Made by a program: the position numbers and the translations under genes
Assembly (NCBI GenBank): GCA_037954665.1
Contig: JBBMOL010000383.1
Span: forward strand, 248,001 to 312,000
Direction of reading: 5' to 3'
Length of the DNA: 64,000 nt
Source of the DNA: Laguncularia racemosa
Taxonomy: Eukaryota; Streptophyta; Magnoliopsida; Myrtales; Combretaceae
Part shown: positions 53,610 to 63,799 of the stretch, piece after piece
Numbering within the stretch: position 1 is the first letter of the stretch
Layout: each line of letters begins with the position of its first letter
Notes under the pieces: generated by a model
Database searches by the model: none
What the model was told of the DNA's origin: nothing
What the model saw: the letters and a program-made list of their open reading frames with translations, nothing else

Positions 53610-54977
53610 TCAGCTGCTGAAGTCATCATCTGAAGGCAATGGTACAGTGCCCGATCGGCGAGGAGAAGCAGATCCAATCACCTTCGTATTCTGCTGATTG
53701 CTCGCTTCAGCAGTCGCAACTACGGGACTTCCATGTCGGGCCATGAAAGCTGCACCCGAGGATTCTCCAACATGAAAACCGGTATCATATGCACCACTCG
53801 AGTGACGATCTCCTCCAGAAACCACCCGAGTAGCTTGTGATGTGACGTCCTCATCGCTAGAGCCACCACATGGGGGAAGATCTACCCCCAATTTCTCACC
53901 AATACGGGATAAACAAGTGACTAAATAACTCTTTAAGCCCTTCACCCGTTTCGACTGCCTGGCTTGCTCTCTTTTGATTTCTTCCAAATCTGCAGTCAAT
54001 CTCTTTACCGAATCTGCAAGCTCCTGATTTGGTCCGGCCTGCTCTCGAGCTTGCTCTTGCTCCTCACCCTGCTCGGGTTCTATCTCTGGCTCTTGTTGGT
54101 TGGCAGACACATCTGGTATGTGAAACCTCCACCTCCGCAAAACACTCTTGGGGAGAGAGGTGCTCCTTCCACAACTGTCCCTGGGAGCCCGGGTTGGAAA
54201 AACACCGTAGTTTTTCAGAATACAAGTAATCCAAGAGCCGACAAAAACCTTATGGTGCCCCAGATCGCATTGTTTTTTCAAACACCAAACAGCTGCTAAT
54301 CCGACATTAACCCGAGTACCTGTAATCATACTCCACAGCTGGTACAGGTCTGAAGCATTCACAACCCCTTGAGAATCACCTCTACCAGTTGTTGAGCGGG
54401 CCAGAATGTAATGGAGTACACGCACGGCAGGATCCCTTAAATGGCTCCCCTTTGATTTGGAAGGGTTATATCTATCGGTTCCCATACTATTCCACACTCC
54501 ATGCTGCAGTAAGCCCCTAGGAAAGGCATTAGGAAGCTGCGCGAATTCATCGGAGTCGATAAACTCCTCGTCATAAATACCCAAACACTTGATAAAGTTT
54601 CTCATTTCAACACGGTGGTAACTCCCTTGGCAGTAGAAGGAGACCACATTATCAAGTTGGGTATGCCGGCCAAAACTAATTTTGAATGTAGCTACAAAAT
54701 CATAACTTAGCAAAGAGTACATGTCCTCCTCAATGCTCAGAAGTGCCTTCCAAGCGGGATCGTTCAAGAAATAATCAAATCGTTCCACTAACCCATACTT
54801 AGCTAGCACTTCCCAATCAACTACATTAGGCATAAATGTCTTCTTTTCGCGCACCATATCATACTTACCTTCGTCCTCGCTCCGCAAGTTAGGAGGGTAG
54901 CGTCGGGTGGACCTAGAGGAACCACCAGTTGAACGGGGTTGAGCGTTTTTGCGTGCCACAATCTTAGTCCTAGGCAT
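53610..54977 (-). CDS. Ath-G ORF3, intact 455-codon reading frame
   Basis: Starts MPRTKIVARKNAQPRSTGGS (basic, likely a nuclear-localising N-terminus) and runs 455 codons without a stop. Central region: NVVDWEVLAKYGLVERFDYF, LLSYDFVATFKISFGRHTQL, RNFIKCLGIYDEEFIDSDEF and VLHYILARSTTGRGDSQG. The C-terminal third has an acidic Glu/Gln-rich stretch (about residues 295-325) and a coiled-coil-like segment ADSVKRLTADLEEIKREQAR. It resembles the protein encoded after pol in Athila-type elements and often labelled putative plant transposon protein; no transmembrane segment typical of an envelope is seen. Function unknown. Longest intact frame of this element. Confidence 0.8.
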   Translation of the reverse strand: MPRTKIVARKNAQPRSTGGSSRSTRRYPPNLRSEDEGKYDMVREKKTFMPNVVDWEVLAKYGLVERFDYFLNDPAWKALLSIEEDMYSLLSYDFVATFKISFGRHTQLDNVVSFYCQGSYHRVEMRNFIKCLGIYDEEFIDSDEFAQLPNAFPRGLLQHGVWNSMGTDRYNPSKSKGSHLRDPAVRVLHYILARSTTGRGDSQGVVNASDLYQLWSMITGTRVNVGLAAVWCLKKQCDLGHHKVFVGSWITCILKNYGVFPTRAPRDSCGRSTSLPKSVLRRWRFHIPDVSANQQEPEIEPEQGEEQEQAREQAGPNQELADSVKRLTADLEEIKREQARQSKRVKGLKSYLVTCLSRIGEKLGVDLPPCGGSSDEDVTSQATRVVSGGDRHSSGAYDTGFHVGESSGAAFMARHGSPVVATAEASNQQNTKVIGSASPRRSGTVPLPSDDDFSS

Positions 54978-55572
54978 TTTGACTATACCACGCTTGAGAA
55001 ATCTCGACAGAGTGAGGAATGATGTTCTTCAATAGAGAGGCCAGGAGAATGAACGAAGACGCAGAGAGAGGTGATGTGGGAATGAAGAGAGAAATGAAGG
55101 GAAAGGGGTTTTATGTCTGGAAACATGCGAACCCTAAAAGGCTATTGACGACACGGCTTAAAATCTTCCCGTGTTACTAGCCGTGCCATCCACTGATCTA
55201 ATTAAAAGAACATGAAAAGGTCTTACCTTCTGGCACGACTTGTGACTTGGCCGTGCTTGTAACTGTGCTATCCACTGCTCTATACAAGAGAAAAAATCTT
55301 ACCTCGTGGCACGGCTTGTGGCTTGGACGTGCCTGTAACCGTGTCATCCCCTGGACTGAAACACTTTTCACAAATGCCTGTACCCTTTGGTGTGAATTAG
55401 ACTATATCGTACCCTATTTGTTAAAATCTTACTTGCCGAACTACCACTAACAAATGCAATGATGATGACATTAAAAAGAAAAGAAAAACTAACCTAGTAG
55501 ATGCATGGGTTGCCTCTCAGCCAGCGCTTTTGTTTAACGTCGTTGGCTCGACCTAAGGAATAAATGATGAAC
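54978..55572 (-). other. Ath-G spacer with tandem CACGGC repeats
   Basis: Between protease and ORF3, where RT to integrase would be. Two copies of a repeat of about 77 bp start near 55233 and 55309 (GGCACGxCTTGTGxCTTGG), with a weaker one near 55157. Each has AATCTTACC or GGTCTTACC nearby, a GGTAAGA splice-donor-like sequence on the sense strand. No protein-coding frame. Confidence 0.75.
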
Positions 55573-56508
55573 TTAACCAGGATCTTCAATAGAGGGCTTC
55601 AATCTGGTAAAATCTCCTGCATCAATATTCTCCCTCTCTGTTGTTATTCCAAGTTCATCTTTGCCATCAAGATGAGTCAACATTTCTTGTATTACACCAT
55701 CTTCTGTCTCTTCAATATTGCATACTCTCAAACTCAACTCTAATGGATCCTTGCATAAGATATCGTCCACAACGGTATCAACTACAGCAATCGCATAACA
55801 AGTATCATCAGAATCTACCGATTTCTTCATCACAGCTGGGGCTTGTATCACTAACTCGTCTCCCCCAATGCGCAGCACTAATCGGCCCTCAGCCACATCA
55901 ATGTTTGCTCGGGCTGTGGCTAAAAAGGGGCGTCCCAAGATCAAAGGAACGTCAGTGTCGACATCCATGTCCATGATCACAAAATCAACCGGGAAGATAA
56001 AAGTTTCTACTTTTACTAACACATCTTCAATAACCCCTCTAGGAAACTTCACTGATCGATCTGCCAATTGAAGGCTCATCCGTGTAGGCTTTGGCTCACC
56101 TAATCCCAGCTTTTGAAAAAGGGAATATGGCATCAAGTTTATGCTAGCCCCTAGATCTGCTAATGCTTTTTCTACGGGTAAATTACCAATGGAACATGGT
56201 ATGGTGAAACTTCCTGGGTCTTTCAATTTCTTTGGAAGCTTGTTTAGTAAAATTGCAAAACAACTCGCACCAACTGTTGTAGTGGAGATCTCTTCCATCT
56301 TTCTCTTATTAGATAGTAAATCTTTCAAGAACTTGGCATACCGGGGCATCTGAAAAAGAGCTTCCACAAGTGGTAAGTTGATATGTAACTGTTTGAACAC
56401 ATCCAAAAACTTACCGAAATGTTCCCGATCCTTGTCGTTCCGCAGCCTAGTAGGATATGGCAATGGGGGTTTATAGGGCTGGACGATAGGTGTCTTCTCA
56501 GTTTCCAA
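55573..56508 (-). pseudogene. Ath-G protease region of gag-pro
   Basis: 311-codon stretch in the same frame as gag. N-terminal: YPTRLRNDKDREHFGKFLDV. Retropepsin: EKALADLGASINLMPYSLFQ (active site DLGAS, the Athila form), SLQLADRSVKFPRGVIEDVL and LILGRPFLATARANIDV. Ends naturally at PSIEDPG near 55573. The protease part itself is intact. Stops lie only upstream in gag. Confidence 0.87.
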
Positions 56509-57936
56509 GTCTTTTTCTTTCCTCTATAACTCTACCCTTTTCTGCTTTCTCAGTAGTTTCGCCTTTATCAACAGTCTCCTTCCCCTTCCTACTAACAGAG
56601 GTTTCCCCACACTTATCTGATTTCACTTCCTTTCCACTCCTAAGAGTTACTGCCTTCACGTGTTCCTTTGGGTTGGTCTCTGTATTTCAGGAAGAGACCC
56701 TTGCGATCGCTCAGCAAGCGCTTTAGAAATCTGCCCCATCTGGTTCTCCAAGTTGTGGATTGAAGCTTCATGATTCCTTAGAGCGGCCTCAGTGGATTGA
56801 TGGCGTTGCTCTGACGCTTGAATGAACTTCGCAATCATATCCTCAAGGCTGGATTTCTTTTCTTGGAAGGGAGGTGGAGCTGGTCTTTGGAATCCTGGAG
56901 CAGGTGCATTACCCCTTTGAGATTGCTGATTACTCTAGGAGAAGTTGGGATGATTACGCCACCCTGGATTATATGTGTTGCTATAAGGATTGTTCTGTGG
57001 TATTGTGGGATTCCCTACATACTCAACACGTTCTGTCACTTCAAATACCACATTGTTGGAATGAGGTTCAATTGAGCAATATTGGTATGGTTGAGATAGA
57101 GCCATCCCTTCAACTTTTGAAGTGAGTGCATCTACCTTTGCTGCAATTACTGTCATCAAATCGACTTCATAAATGCCCGCTGCCCTGTGCTTTTGTCTAC
57201 CATGGCTCCATTGGTGATTATTTTTTGCCATGTTCTCAAACAAACTCAATGACTCCTCCGGCGTTTTCACATTTAAAGTGCCCCCAGCCGCAGCATCAAT
57301 TGTTTGCCGAGTTGCATAGTCAAGTCCGTTATAAACGGTGGAAACTTGCAACCAATTAGGCATTTGGTGATGTGGACACCTCTTAAGAAGATCCTTAAAT
57401 CTAATCCATGCTTTATGTAGGGGCTCGTGATCTAGTTGGGTGAATGATGTGATATCATTTCTCAACTTGGTCGTTTTTTATGGTGGGAAATAATAGTCCA
57501 GGAAAGTCTCCGCCATCTGGGTCCAAGTGGTTATGGAATCCCAGTTTAGTGAACTAAACCACTGCCTTGCTTTCCCTCGGAGAGTAAAAGGGAAAAGTCA
57601 CAATTTCAGTGCTTCCTCAGAGACTCCGTTTTGCTTGACAGTTGCACAAATATCCAAGAACATCTGAATGTGCGCATGAGGATCCTCGTCAGACAAACCA
57701 TCAAACTGGCATTGGTTGTGAATCATATGCATTGTAGAGGCCTTGATTTCGAAGTTGTTGGCCTCTATCGCTGGTTGCACAATACACGACCCAATGCTGC
57801 TCAGAGTAGGACGAACGTATTCAACCATCGTTCTTCGTTCATCCGCCATTGGCCCAGTTTCTCTTAATCGCCTTCTAAAGGTTTGGTCAATTTCAGGATC
57901 AAAGTCAAGAAGCTTAGATGAAGAGCTCCTTGTCAT
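56509..57936 (-). pseudogene. Ath-G gag (several stops)
   Basis: ATG at 57936 (MTRSSSSKLLDFDPEIDQTF). A single frame with stops near 57597, 57477, 56934, 56655 and 56525. Gag core: ANNFEIKASTMHMIHNQCQF, DEDPHAHIQMFLDICATVKQ, RGKARQWFSSL and AWIRFKDLLKRCPHHQMPNW. After the core, NPGWRNHPNFS and a proline-rich stretch, then a coiled-coil-like segment HEASIHNLENQMGQISKALA. Typical of Athila gag, which lacks a classic knuckle here. No frameshift separates it from the protease. Confidence 0.85.
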
Positions 57937-58124
57937 AAACCGCGACAGACAAACTATGAACTTAATTTCCTCAACAAATTTGAATCAAAGCATGAACAAA
58001 ATTAAAGTAAATAACTAAAAGAAAAATAAAAATAAAAATAAATAAATAAATAAAAAATAAATAAATAAAAATATATATATATATAGTTAAAGTAGTGGGT
58101 GTCAAGTTTTCCTAATATTATAAG
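57937..58124 (-). other. Ath-G leader with A/T microsatellite
   Basis: Short leader containing AAAT repeats and an AT run at 58020-58085. No gene. Confidence 0.75.
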
Positions 58125-58142
58125 TCCCCGGCAACGGCGCCA
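58125..58142 (-). other. Ath-G primer-binding site (tRNA-Asp)
   Basis: TCCCCGGCAACGGCGCCA on the plus strand, the 3' end of plant tRNA-Asp with CCA; the 18-base PBS is six bases from the LTR. This PBS is characteristic of Athila-type elements. Confidence 0.9.
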
Positions 58143-58148
58143 AAAACT

Positions 58149-59695
58149 TGATGGGACGATCTGACCGTTTTAACAAGTTTAAAACTTTACTCAATCCTAG
58201 CTTACGATCAGTTCTCAGGCAAGTGTATCTATTAACTAGCAGTATAGCATAGGAGTACAGGTATCGATCCCACAAAGACTTATAAGTACTAGTACTAATG
58301 ATTCTCCTACTATCTAACTTCTCACTATTGATGATCTCAACTATCCTAATTATTGCCTAAACCTAAAAGAAACAAATAAAATGAACAAAGTAAATGTAAT
58401 CAAACACCCCCTTAATTAATTCAATGATCTAAACATACCCTGCCCAAGATCCACCCCTGATTCTCATGCAGCTTCTATTCAATTCCAAACTATCCAATGA
58501 TTAATACCCAATCTTTGATCTGCGCAGTTTCTTACACTAGATTAGAGTCTTTCTCAAGATCAATAATCCCTAATCCTAATTAAGCCAATTAAGATCTCTC
58601 TTCAATTAACATAATCAAGATTGCAATAGAATTCTAGGACTCTCAATTGAACTAGACCGCAATGACCTCGTTCAATACAGAAGACCTCCTAAACCTATCT
58701 CTAGGATTACAAAGGGTCTTTTTATTCTTGCAAGATCTACTCTATTACCGATTTCGCAATCTTAATAACAAAGATATAATTCCATCCTAATATTGCGCAC
58801 ATATCAAGATGAATAAACTATAATTGCAACATGAACAAACTCAAAGAATAGAATTAAATTATTGAACATCAACAATTCTGTCACATGATACTCAGGGGTT
58901 TCTCAAGGGAATGGGTATGAAACAATTAGCCACTCATGAATCTAATAAGAAGAGCAAAACATAAAATAATTGAGTCCATAAAGAAAATTCGAACACGAAA
59001 TATCTTGGCTTCCAATCCGAAACTATTCTGGCAACAGCTCCTGGCAGCAGCTTCTCTTCTCTAGGGTTTCTCTCGTGCCGCCTCCCTCTTTTCTAATTAG
59101 GGTTGTTCTATTTATACTTCTTGAGGCATGGCCGAGCATCTTCAGCTGGAAAGATATGATTCTGTCTTTCCTTTTCCAAGTGAATCTCGTCAAGTGAATA
59201 ATAGTTGCCTGGCACGCCTAACGACACGGCCAGATTTCAAACCGTGTCTCCCTCTGGTCGAAAATATGTAACTCCTCAATCTTGCTCAGTGTTTGGCACG
59301 GCTAGGAACATGGCTAGCAGCACGGCTAGAAGCACGGCTAGACTATAACCCGTGCCAAGTTTTGGAGCTGTCCACATCTTCACAGCGTATGCCACGGCTT
59401 CAAACACACCCATATCACAAGCTGTGCTTCCTTTCCAAGTGATGCTTTCATCTTCAGGTGGGCCCACGGTTCATGACACGGCCGTGGCCTTCCACGTGTT
59501 GTCCATGAGTAACTTTAACTTGATCTTTTAAGCTTCAATTATGCTCCTTTTGTGATCTTTCTCCTTCTCTTTGGTATTATACCCTGAAACATATATTTAT
59601 CTGTTAAATACCGAATCCGCATTGATTTTATTCAAAAGATTATACAAATTCATCATTAATGCCCATGATTTACCAGGGTTAATTTACTCTTATCA
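58149..59695 (-). repeat. Ath-G 5' LTR
   Basis: Nearly identical to 50355-51914. TATTTATA on the plus strand at 59109-59116 is the TATA box. A CACGGC block lies at 59215-59490. U5 has the GGGATCGATACC-like motif shared with K and L (plus strand near 58255-58275). Confidence 0.93.
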
Positions 59696-59700
59696 GGTAT

Positions 59701-60139
59701 CAGAGCCTAGGTTTGTTAAACATCAGTTCGGTTTGAGGAAGGTAACATCAAAACCCTAACTCCAATCGTTCATATCAATTTCATAGTGTTAATTGTCTAT
59801 TGAAAGTGTAGTGCCTTCTATTCAATTTTGTTACAAACAAAAAAAAAAGGAAGAATCACGACCAAAAAAAGGGGAACATGATCAAGAGCAGCAAACAAAG
59901 GTGACAAAAAAAATCTAAAAGAAAAAGAGGAAAATTTTCGAGCCTTAGAGTTGTTTTGAATTCTACGGAAGGGAATTGGTGTAGTTTGGGTTAGTTCCAA
60001 GAGAATTGAGAAGAGGAATTGGTGAGTTGATATCATCATTGCTTGTGAGAATACACGAGTGACTGTGTGACATCATCCTTTAAGCGAAACACCTAAGGGA
60101 GTGTATTGTGTTAATACTAATCTTTTTTCTGCAAGAACT
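59701..60139 (+). other. CRM-F leader
   Basis: Rest of the PBS (to 59707) and an untranslated leader homologous to 3964-4430, with a small deletion near 59780. Confidence 0.8.
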
Positions 60140-60977
60140 ATGTCGATGCATCATTCTCCTGAAAGTGAGAGGGGAAGGTTTGATGCTAGGTTAGTGATTG
60201 AGGTGTTGAGGGGTGAGATGAAGAGGAGGGAATGGAACAAATTCATGAGACGGTGGAACAAAGACTAGAGCAATCTAAAAACGTCTTCCAAAGGCGTAAG
60301 AGGGAGAGTTGTTCTAGGAGAGTACAAAGGGGTGGAGATGGAATGTCTGATAATGAATTTGATGAACCTTCTGTCGAGAGTTATAGAGGTTATAGTGGTA
60401 GGAATAAAGGAACTAGGGATTGGGAAGATAGAGGAGATAGGAAAAGAGAGAATATCTTTCATACTAGATGTTATCTAGGTGATCATATTTGCAGTTTGAT
60501 CATTGATGGAGAAAGTTGCACTAATGTGGTGAGTAATTTTATTGTTGAGAGGCTGGGACTCAAGACTACTAAACACCCTAGCCCATATAAATTGCAGTGG
60601 CTGCATGATAGTGGTGAAACCAAGGTGAGTAAGCAAGCCTTGATTGCTTTTCGCATTGGTAGGTATGAGGATGAGGTGTTGTGCGATGTGGTCCCAATGC
60701 AAGCGTGTCATGTGTTGTTAGGGAGACCACGGCAATTTGATAGGAAGGTTGTTCATGATGGCTTTTCTAACAAGTATACGCTTGTTCACCAAGGGAAAAG
60801 CTTTAATCTTAAACCTTTAACACCTAAACAGGTGTATGAGGATCAGTTGCAGCTACAACAGTCTTTTACAAAATATAAGGTGAGTGAAAAATAGAGGGAG
60901 AGTGAGAGAGCAAAAGATAGCGAGAAAGAAAAGGAACACAAAAGTCTATATCAAAAGGAAAAAGAGAGGAAGGCTGG
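60140..60977 (+). pseudogene. CRM-F gag-protease fusion by internal deletion
   Basis: ATG at 60140. An 11-base loss near 60220 shifts the frame relative to the rest. From 60232 the frame is open: IHETVEQRLEQSKNVFQRRK, then RDWEDRGDRKRENIFHTRCY, where the gag N-terminal region is joined directly to the protease by a deletion at the shared AGAGAG. Protease: LIIDGESCTN (Gly to Glu change), LLGRPRQFDR. TAG at about 60892 (CAG elsewhere) ends it. Gag core and zinc knuckle are missing. The linker is cut by L. Confidence 0.83.
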
Positions 60978-62415
60978 TGATAAGTCACAAAATACCCTTA
61001 TCTAGAGTAAAGAAATTGTGCTTTATTGTTGAATTTTTAGATGATTTGTTGAAGAAAAGGATGCTTAATGGAATGAATGTTAATTTCAGGATCTTCTAGA
61101 GCATTTTGGAGCTAAGGGAAGGAGTTTTGACGAGTCGGATCAAGTTTGGAAGGAATTGGATACATTACATGTGAAGAGAAAGAATTCTGGAAAGTACACA
61201 AGCGAGATACATGCCCATGTACTTTGCTTGTGTATACTGAAGCGGATGTCTGGAAAGTACACGAGAAAAGTACACGCCCATGTACTTTGCTTGTGTATCT
61301 AAGTTTTGCTTCTGTTCGATGATGTTTCAAATACACGACCAATGTACACTCCCATGTACTTGCTCGTGTATATTCACATAAGGACACTTGGAAGCAAGCA
61401 TGAGATACACGAACGAGATACACTACTTGTGTATCCGCTCATGTATATATCCAATCGGGGTACATATATAAATAGACCTTTAGTTTGCCCTAGAACGGAG
61501 GTTACGAATTTTTTATTGGCTCTAACTCTCATAACAGCAAGGGAAAGAAGATTCTGTCGATTCCAAAGGAGATTGAAGACCCACGAAGAAGAAGATTCTA
61601 TCTTTAAGGGTTGTGACTATGAATTTTATTTATTCTTCCAGTAATTGCATTTCTTTTGTCCAATTTATGGAGGAGTAGACCTTAAATCTAGATTTTATTT
61701 GAAACTTCTCTATCATGTGATGAAGATTTGGTTTTTAATGCGAAGTTGTTGGCTTTCTTATGATTAATTTCATGCCCTTCAATTGTTTCTTAGATTCATA
61801 GATCCAGAATATGAATTTATGCATGATATCATATTAGTTAATTGAGAAATTGCTCTTATGATTAGATTTAATGCAACTAATGAGATTTGATTATTCTTCT
61901 AGAGATAGGAAACAAGAGTCTTTCGTTTACATCGATTATTTTGATGCAAATTCATGTGCTTTATGCAATTCTAGGTAGCTATTAACTAAGGAGAGATCCT
62001 ATTTGATAAACCTAGGATTAGATAGGTTAATATACTTGAGAAAGTAGTTAACTTGACTAGAGAATTCGACAGTATAAGAAGTCAATTACGCCAATCTTCA
62101 TAAATCTAATGAATTACATGATAGAGAAGGAGTAGAATAAGAACTAGGTTGCTTTTGTTAATTGATAAATCTTCAAAACCATTGTTGTTAGTGAGTTATT
62201 AGTTTTAAGATTAGAGTAATTAAGTTTCAACCAACATATTTATGCATCGGTTAGATAATAGGAACGGAGTTAGTACTAGTAGTTGGTGTATCATTGAGGG
62301 ATGACCTTGTGCTTACTCGCTATATTACGCTACGATAGGTGCGCTTGCCTATTGCTTCATAGTAAGATTAAGAACAAGAATTCAATTTATTAAAAATACG
62401 ATTGGCAACGATCAG
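60978..62415 (+). mobile_element. L: Athila-like solo LTR inside CRM-F
   Basis: 1438 bp, TGATAAGTCAC to GGCAACGATCA, perfect TSD GCTGG (60973-60977, 62416-62420). Hairpin-type repeats TACACxxG...CATGTAC at 61190-61450, TATATAAATA at 61465-61474. The 3' part has GAGGGATGACC and GTGCGCTTGC (62340-62349), the same U5 layout as K and Ath-G. No coding frame. Confidence 0.9.
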
Positions 62416-62420
62416 CTGGA

Positions 62421-63040
62421 AAGAGTGTGAGAGACCAAGTTGAAGGGGGATCAACTTTGGTGGTGAGTGAAAAGGAGAGTGCAGCCTTGCAAAAGAAGAG
62501 TTGTGCGGCAAGAGCGAGTGTAGTGAGGAGAGCGTTAGTGATGAAGCAACCTATGTTGTTGCTGGTTTTTAAGGAAACATGTCTGAATACTAACGAACTA
62601 TCTAACTCTTTGCCTAATGTGGTTGTGTCTATTGTGCAGGACTTTGAAGATGTCTTCCCTGATGAGATTCTAAAGGGATTACCACCTATTCGTGGTATTG
62701 AGCACCAGATTGACCTTATACCCGGAGCATTGATTCCAAACAAGCCAGCTTATAGGAGCAATCTGGAGGAGACAAAGGAACTCCAAAGGCAGGTAGATGA
62801 ATTAATGGAGAAGGGGTACGTGAGAGAAAGCATGAGTCCATGTGCAATGCCTGTGATTTTGGTGCCTAAGAAAGATGGGTCATGGAGAATGTATGTTGAC
62901 TGCCGCGCCATCAACAACATCACGGTAAAGTATCGTCATCCCATTCCTCGCTTAGATGACATGTTAGATGAGTTACATGGGTTTAGTGTCTTTTCCAAAA
63001 TTCATCTGAAAAGCGGATATCACCAAATTAGAATGAATGA
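62421..63040 (+). pseudogene. CRM-F linker and RT N-terminal part
   Basis: Linker (GGSTLVVSEKESAALQKKSC), IEHQIDLIPGA and RT fingers MSPCAMPVILVPKKDGSWRM ending at SGYHQIRMN. In frame with the following integrase part. RT palm and RNase H absent. Catalytic RT activity impossible. Confidence 0.85.
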
Positions 63041-63799
63041 AGATCATGCTTGCAACATTGCTAATTTGTTCTTTAGGGAAGTTGTGAGATTACATGGTAT
63101 GCCTAGAACAATCGTATCGGATAGAGATGCTAAGTTCTTGAGCTACTTCTGGAAGACATTGTGGGCTAAGTTAGGAACTAAGTTATTGTTTTCTACTACT
63201 TGTCATCCACAGACTGATGGTTAAACTAAGGTAGTAAATCGAACTTTATCTACTTTGTTGAGGGTTGTCATTAAAAAGAACATTAAAAGTTGGGAGGATT
63301 GTTTGCCGCATGTTGAATTTGCCTATAATCGTACAATGCATTCTGTTACTAAGTTTACTCCTTTTGAAATTGTGTATGGTTTTAATCCACTAACTCCTTT
63401 GGATTTATCACCTTTGCCTATTTCTGAGTATGTTAATCTAGATGGCAAGAAGAAAGCAGAATTTGTTAAACAAATCCTTGAGAAGGCAAGGCTAAACATT
63501 GAGCGAAGAACAGAGCAGTATGTCAAACAAGCCAACAAGGGTTGTCGACAAGCTGTCTTTGAACCTGGAGATTGGGTTTGGGTTCACATGCGCAAAGAGC
63601 GGTTTCCTGTGCAGCATCGATCTAAACTACTTCCTAGAGGCGATGGACCATTTCAAATTCTTGAGCGCATCAATGATAATGCATATAAGATAGAATTACC
63701 TGGTGAGTATCAAGTAAGTGCTACATTTAATGTTACTGATTTGAGTCCTTTTGATGCAGGCGATGATTTGAGGACAAATCCTTTTCAAGAGGAGGGGAA
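63041..63799 (+). pseudogene. CRM-F integrase C-terminal half
   Basis: Starts HACNIANLFFREVVRLHG; keeps VSDRDAKF and HPQTDG. One stop at 63222 (TAA for CAA), then open through VEFAYNRTMHSVTKFTPFEI and the GPY/F-like region to the PPT at 63787-63799 and on into the LTR. HHCC finger and first Asp missing, as in CRM-C. Confidence 0.85.
63787..63799 (+). other. CRM-F polypurine tract
   Basis: AAGAGGAGGGGAA directly before TGATGAG at 63800, identical to CRM-C. Confidence 0.88.

Larger units (their letters stand above)
50355..59695 (-). mobile_element. Ath-G: Athila-like non-autonomous element
   Basis: A 9.3-kb minus-strand element with LTRs of 1560 and 1547 bp, nearly identical, and a perfect TSD GGTAT (50350-50354, 59696-59700). 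PBS matches tRNA-Asp. Sense order: gag, protease, a 600-base spacer, ORF3, long 3' region, LTR. No RT, RNase H or integrase sequence is present, so it must be mobilised in trans. Lineage is inferred from the Asp PBS, gag/protease resemblance and the position of ORF3. High LTR similarity points to a recent insertion. Confidence 0.88.

Noticed and set aside
53610..54977. ORF3 as a host gene or as a retroviral envelope
   Set aside because: It lies inside a TSD-flanked Athila-like element in the normal ORF3 position, and shows no signal peptide or transmembrane segment.
58020..58085. Possible origin or matrix-attachment signal in the AT-rich run
   Set aside because: It is a simple AAAT/AT microsatellite in the Ath-G leader; nothing else supports a special role.
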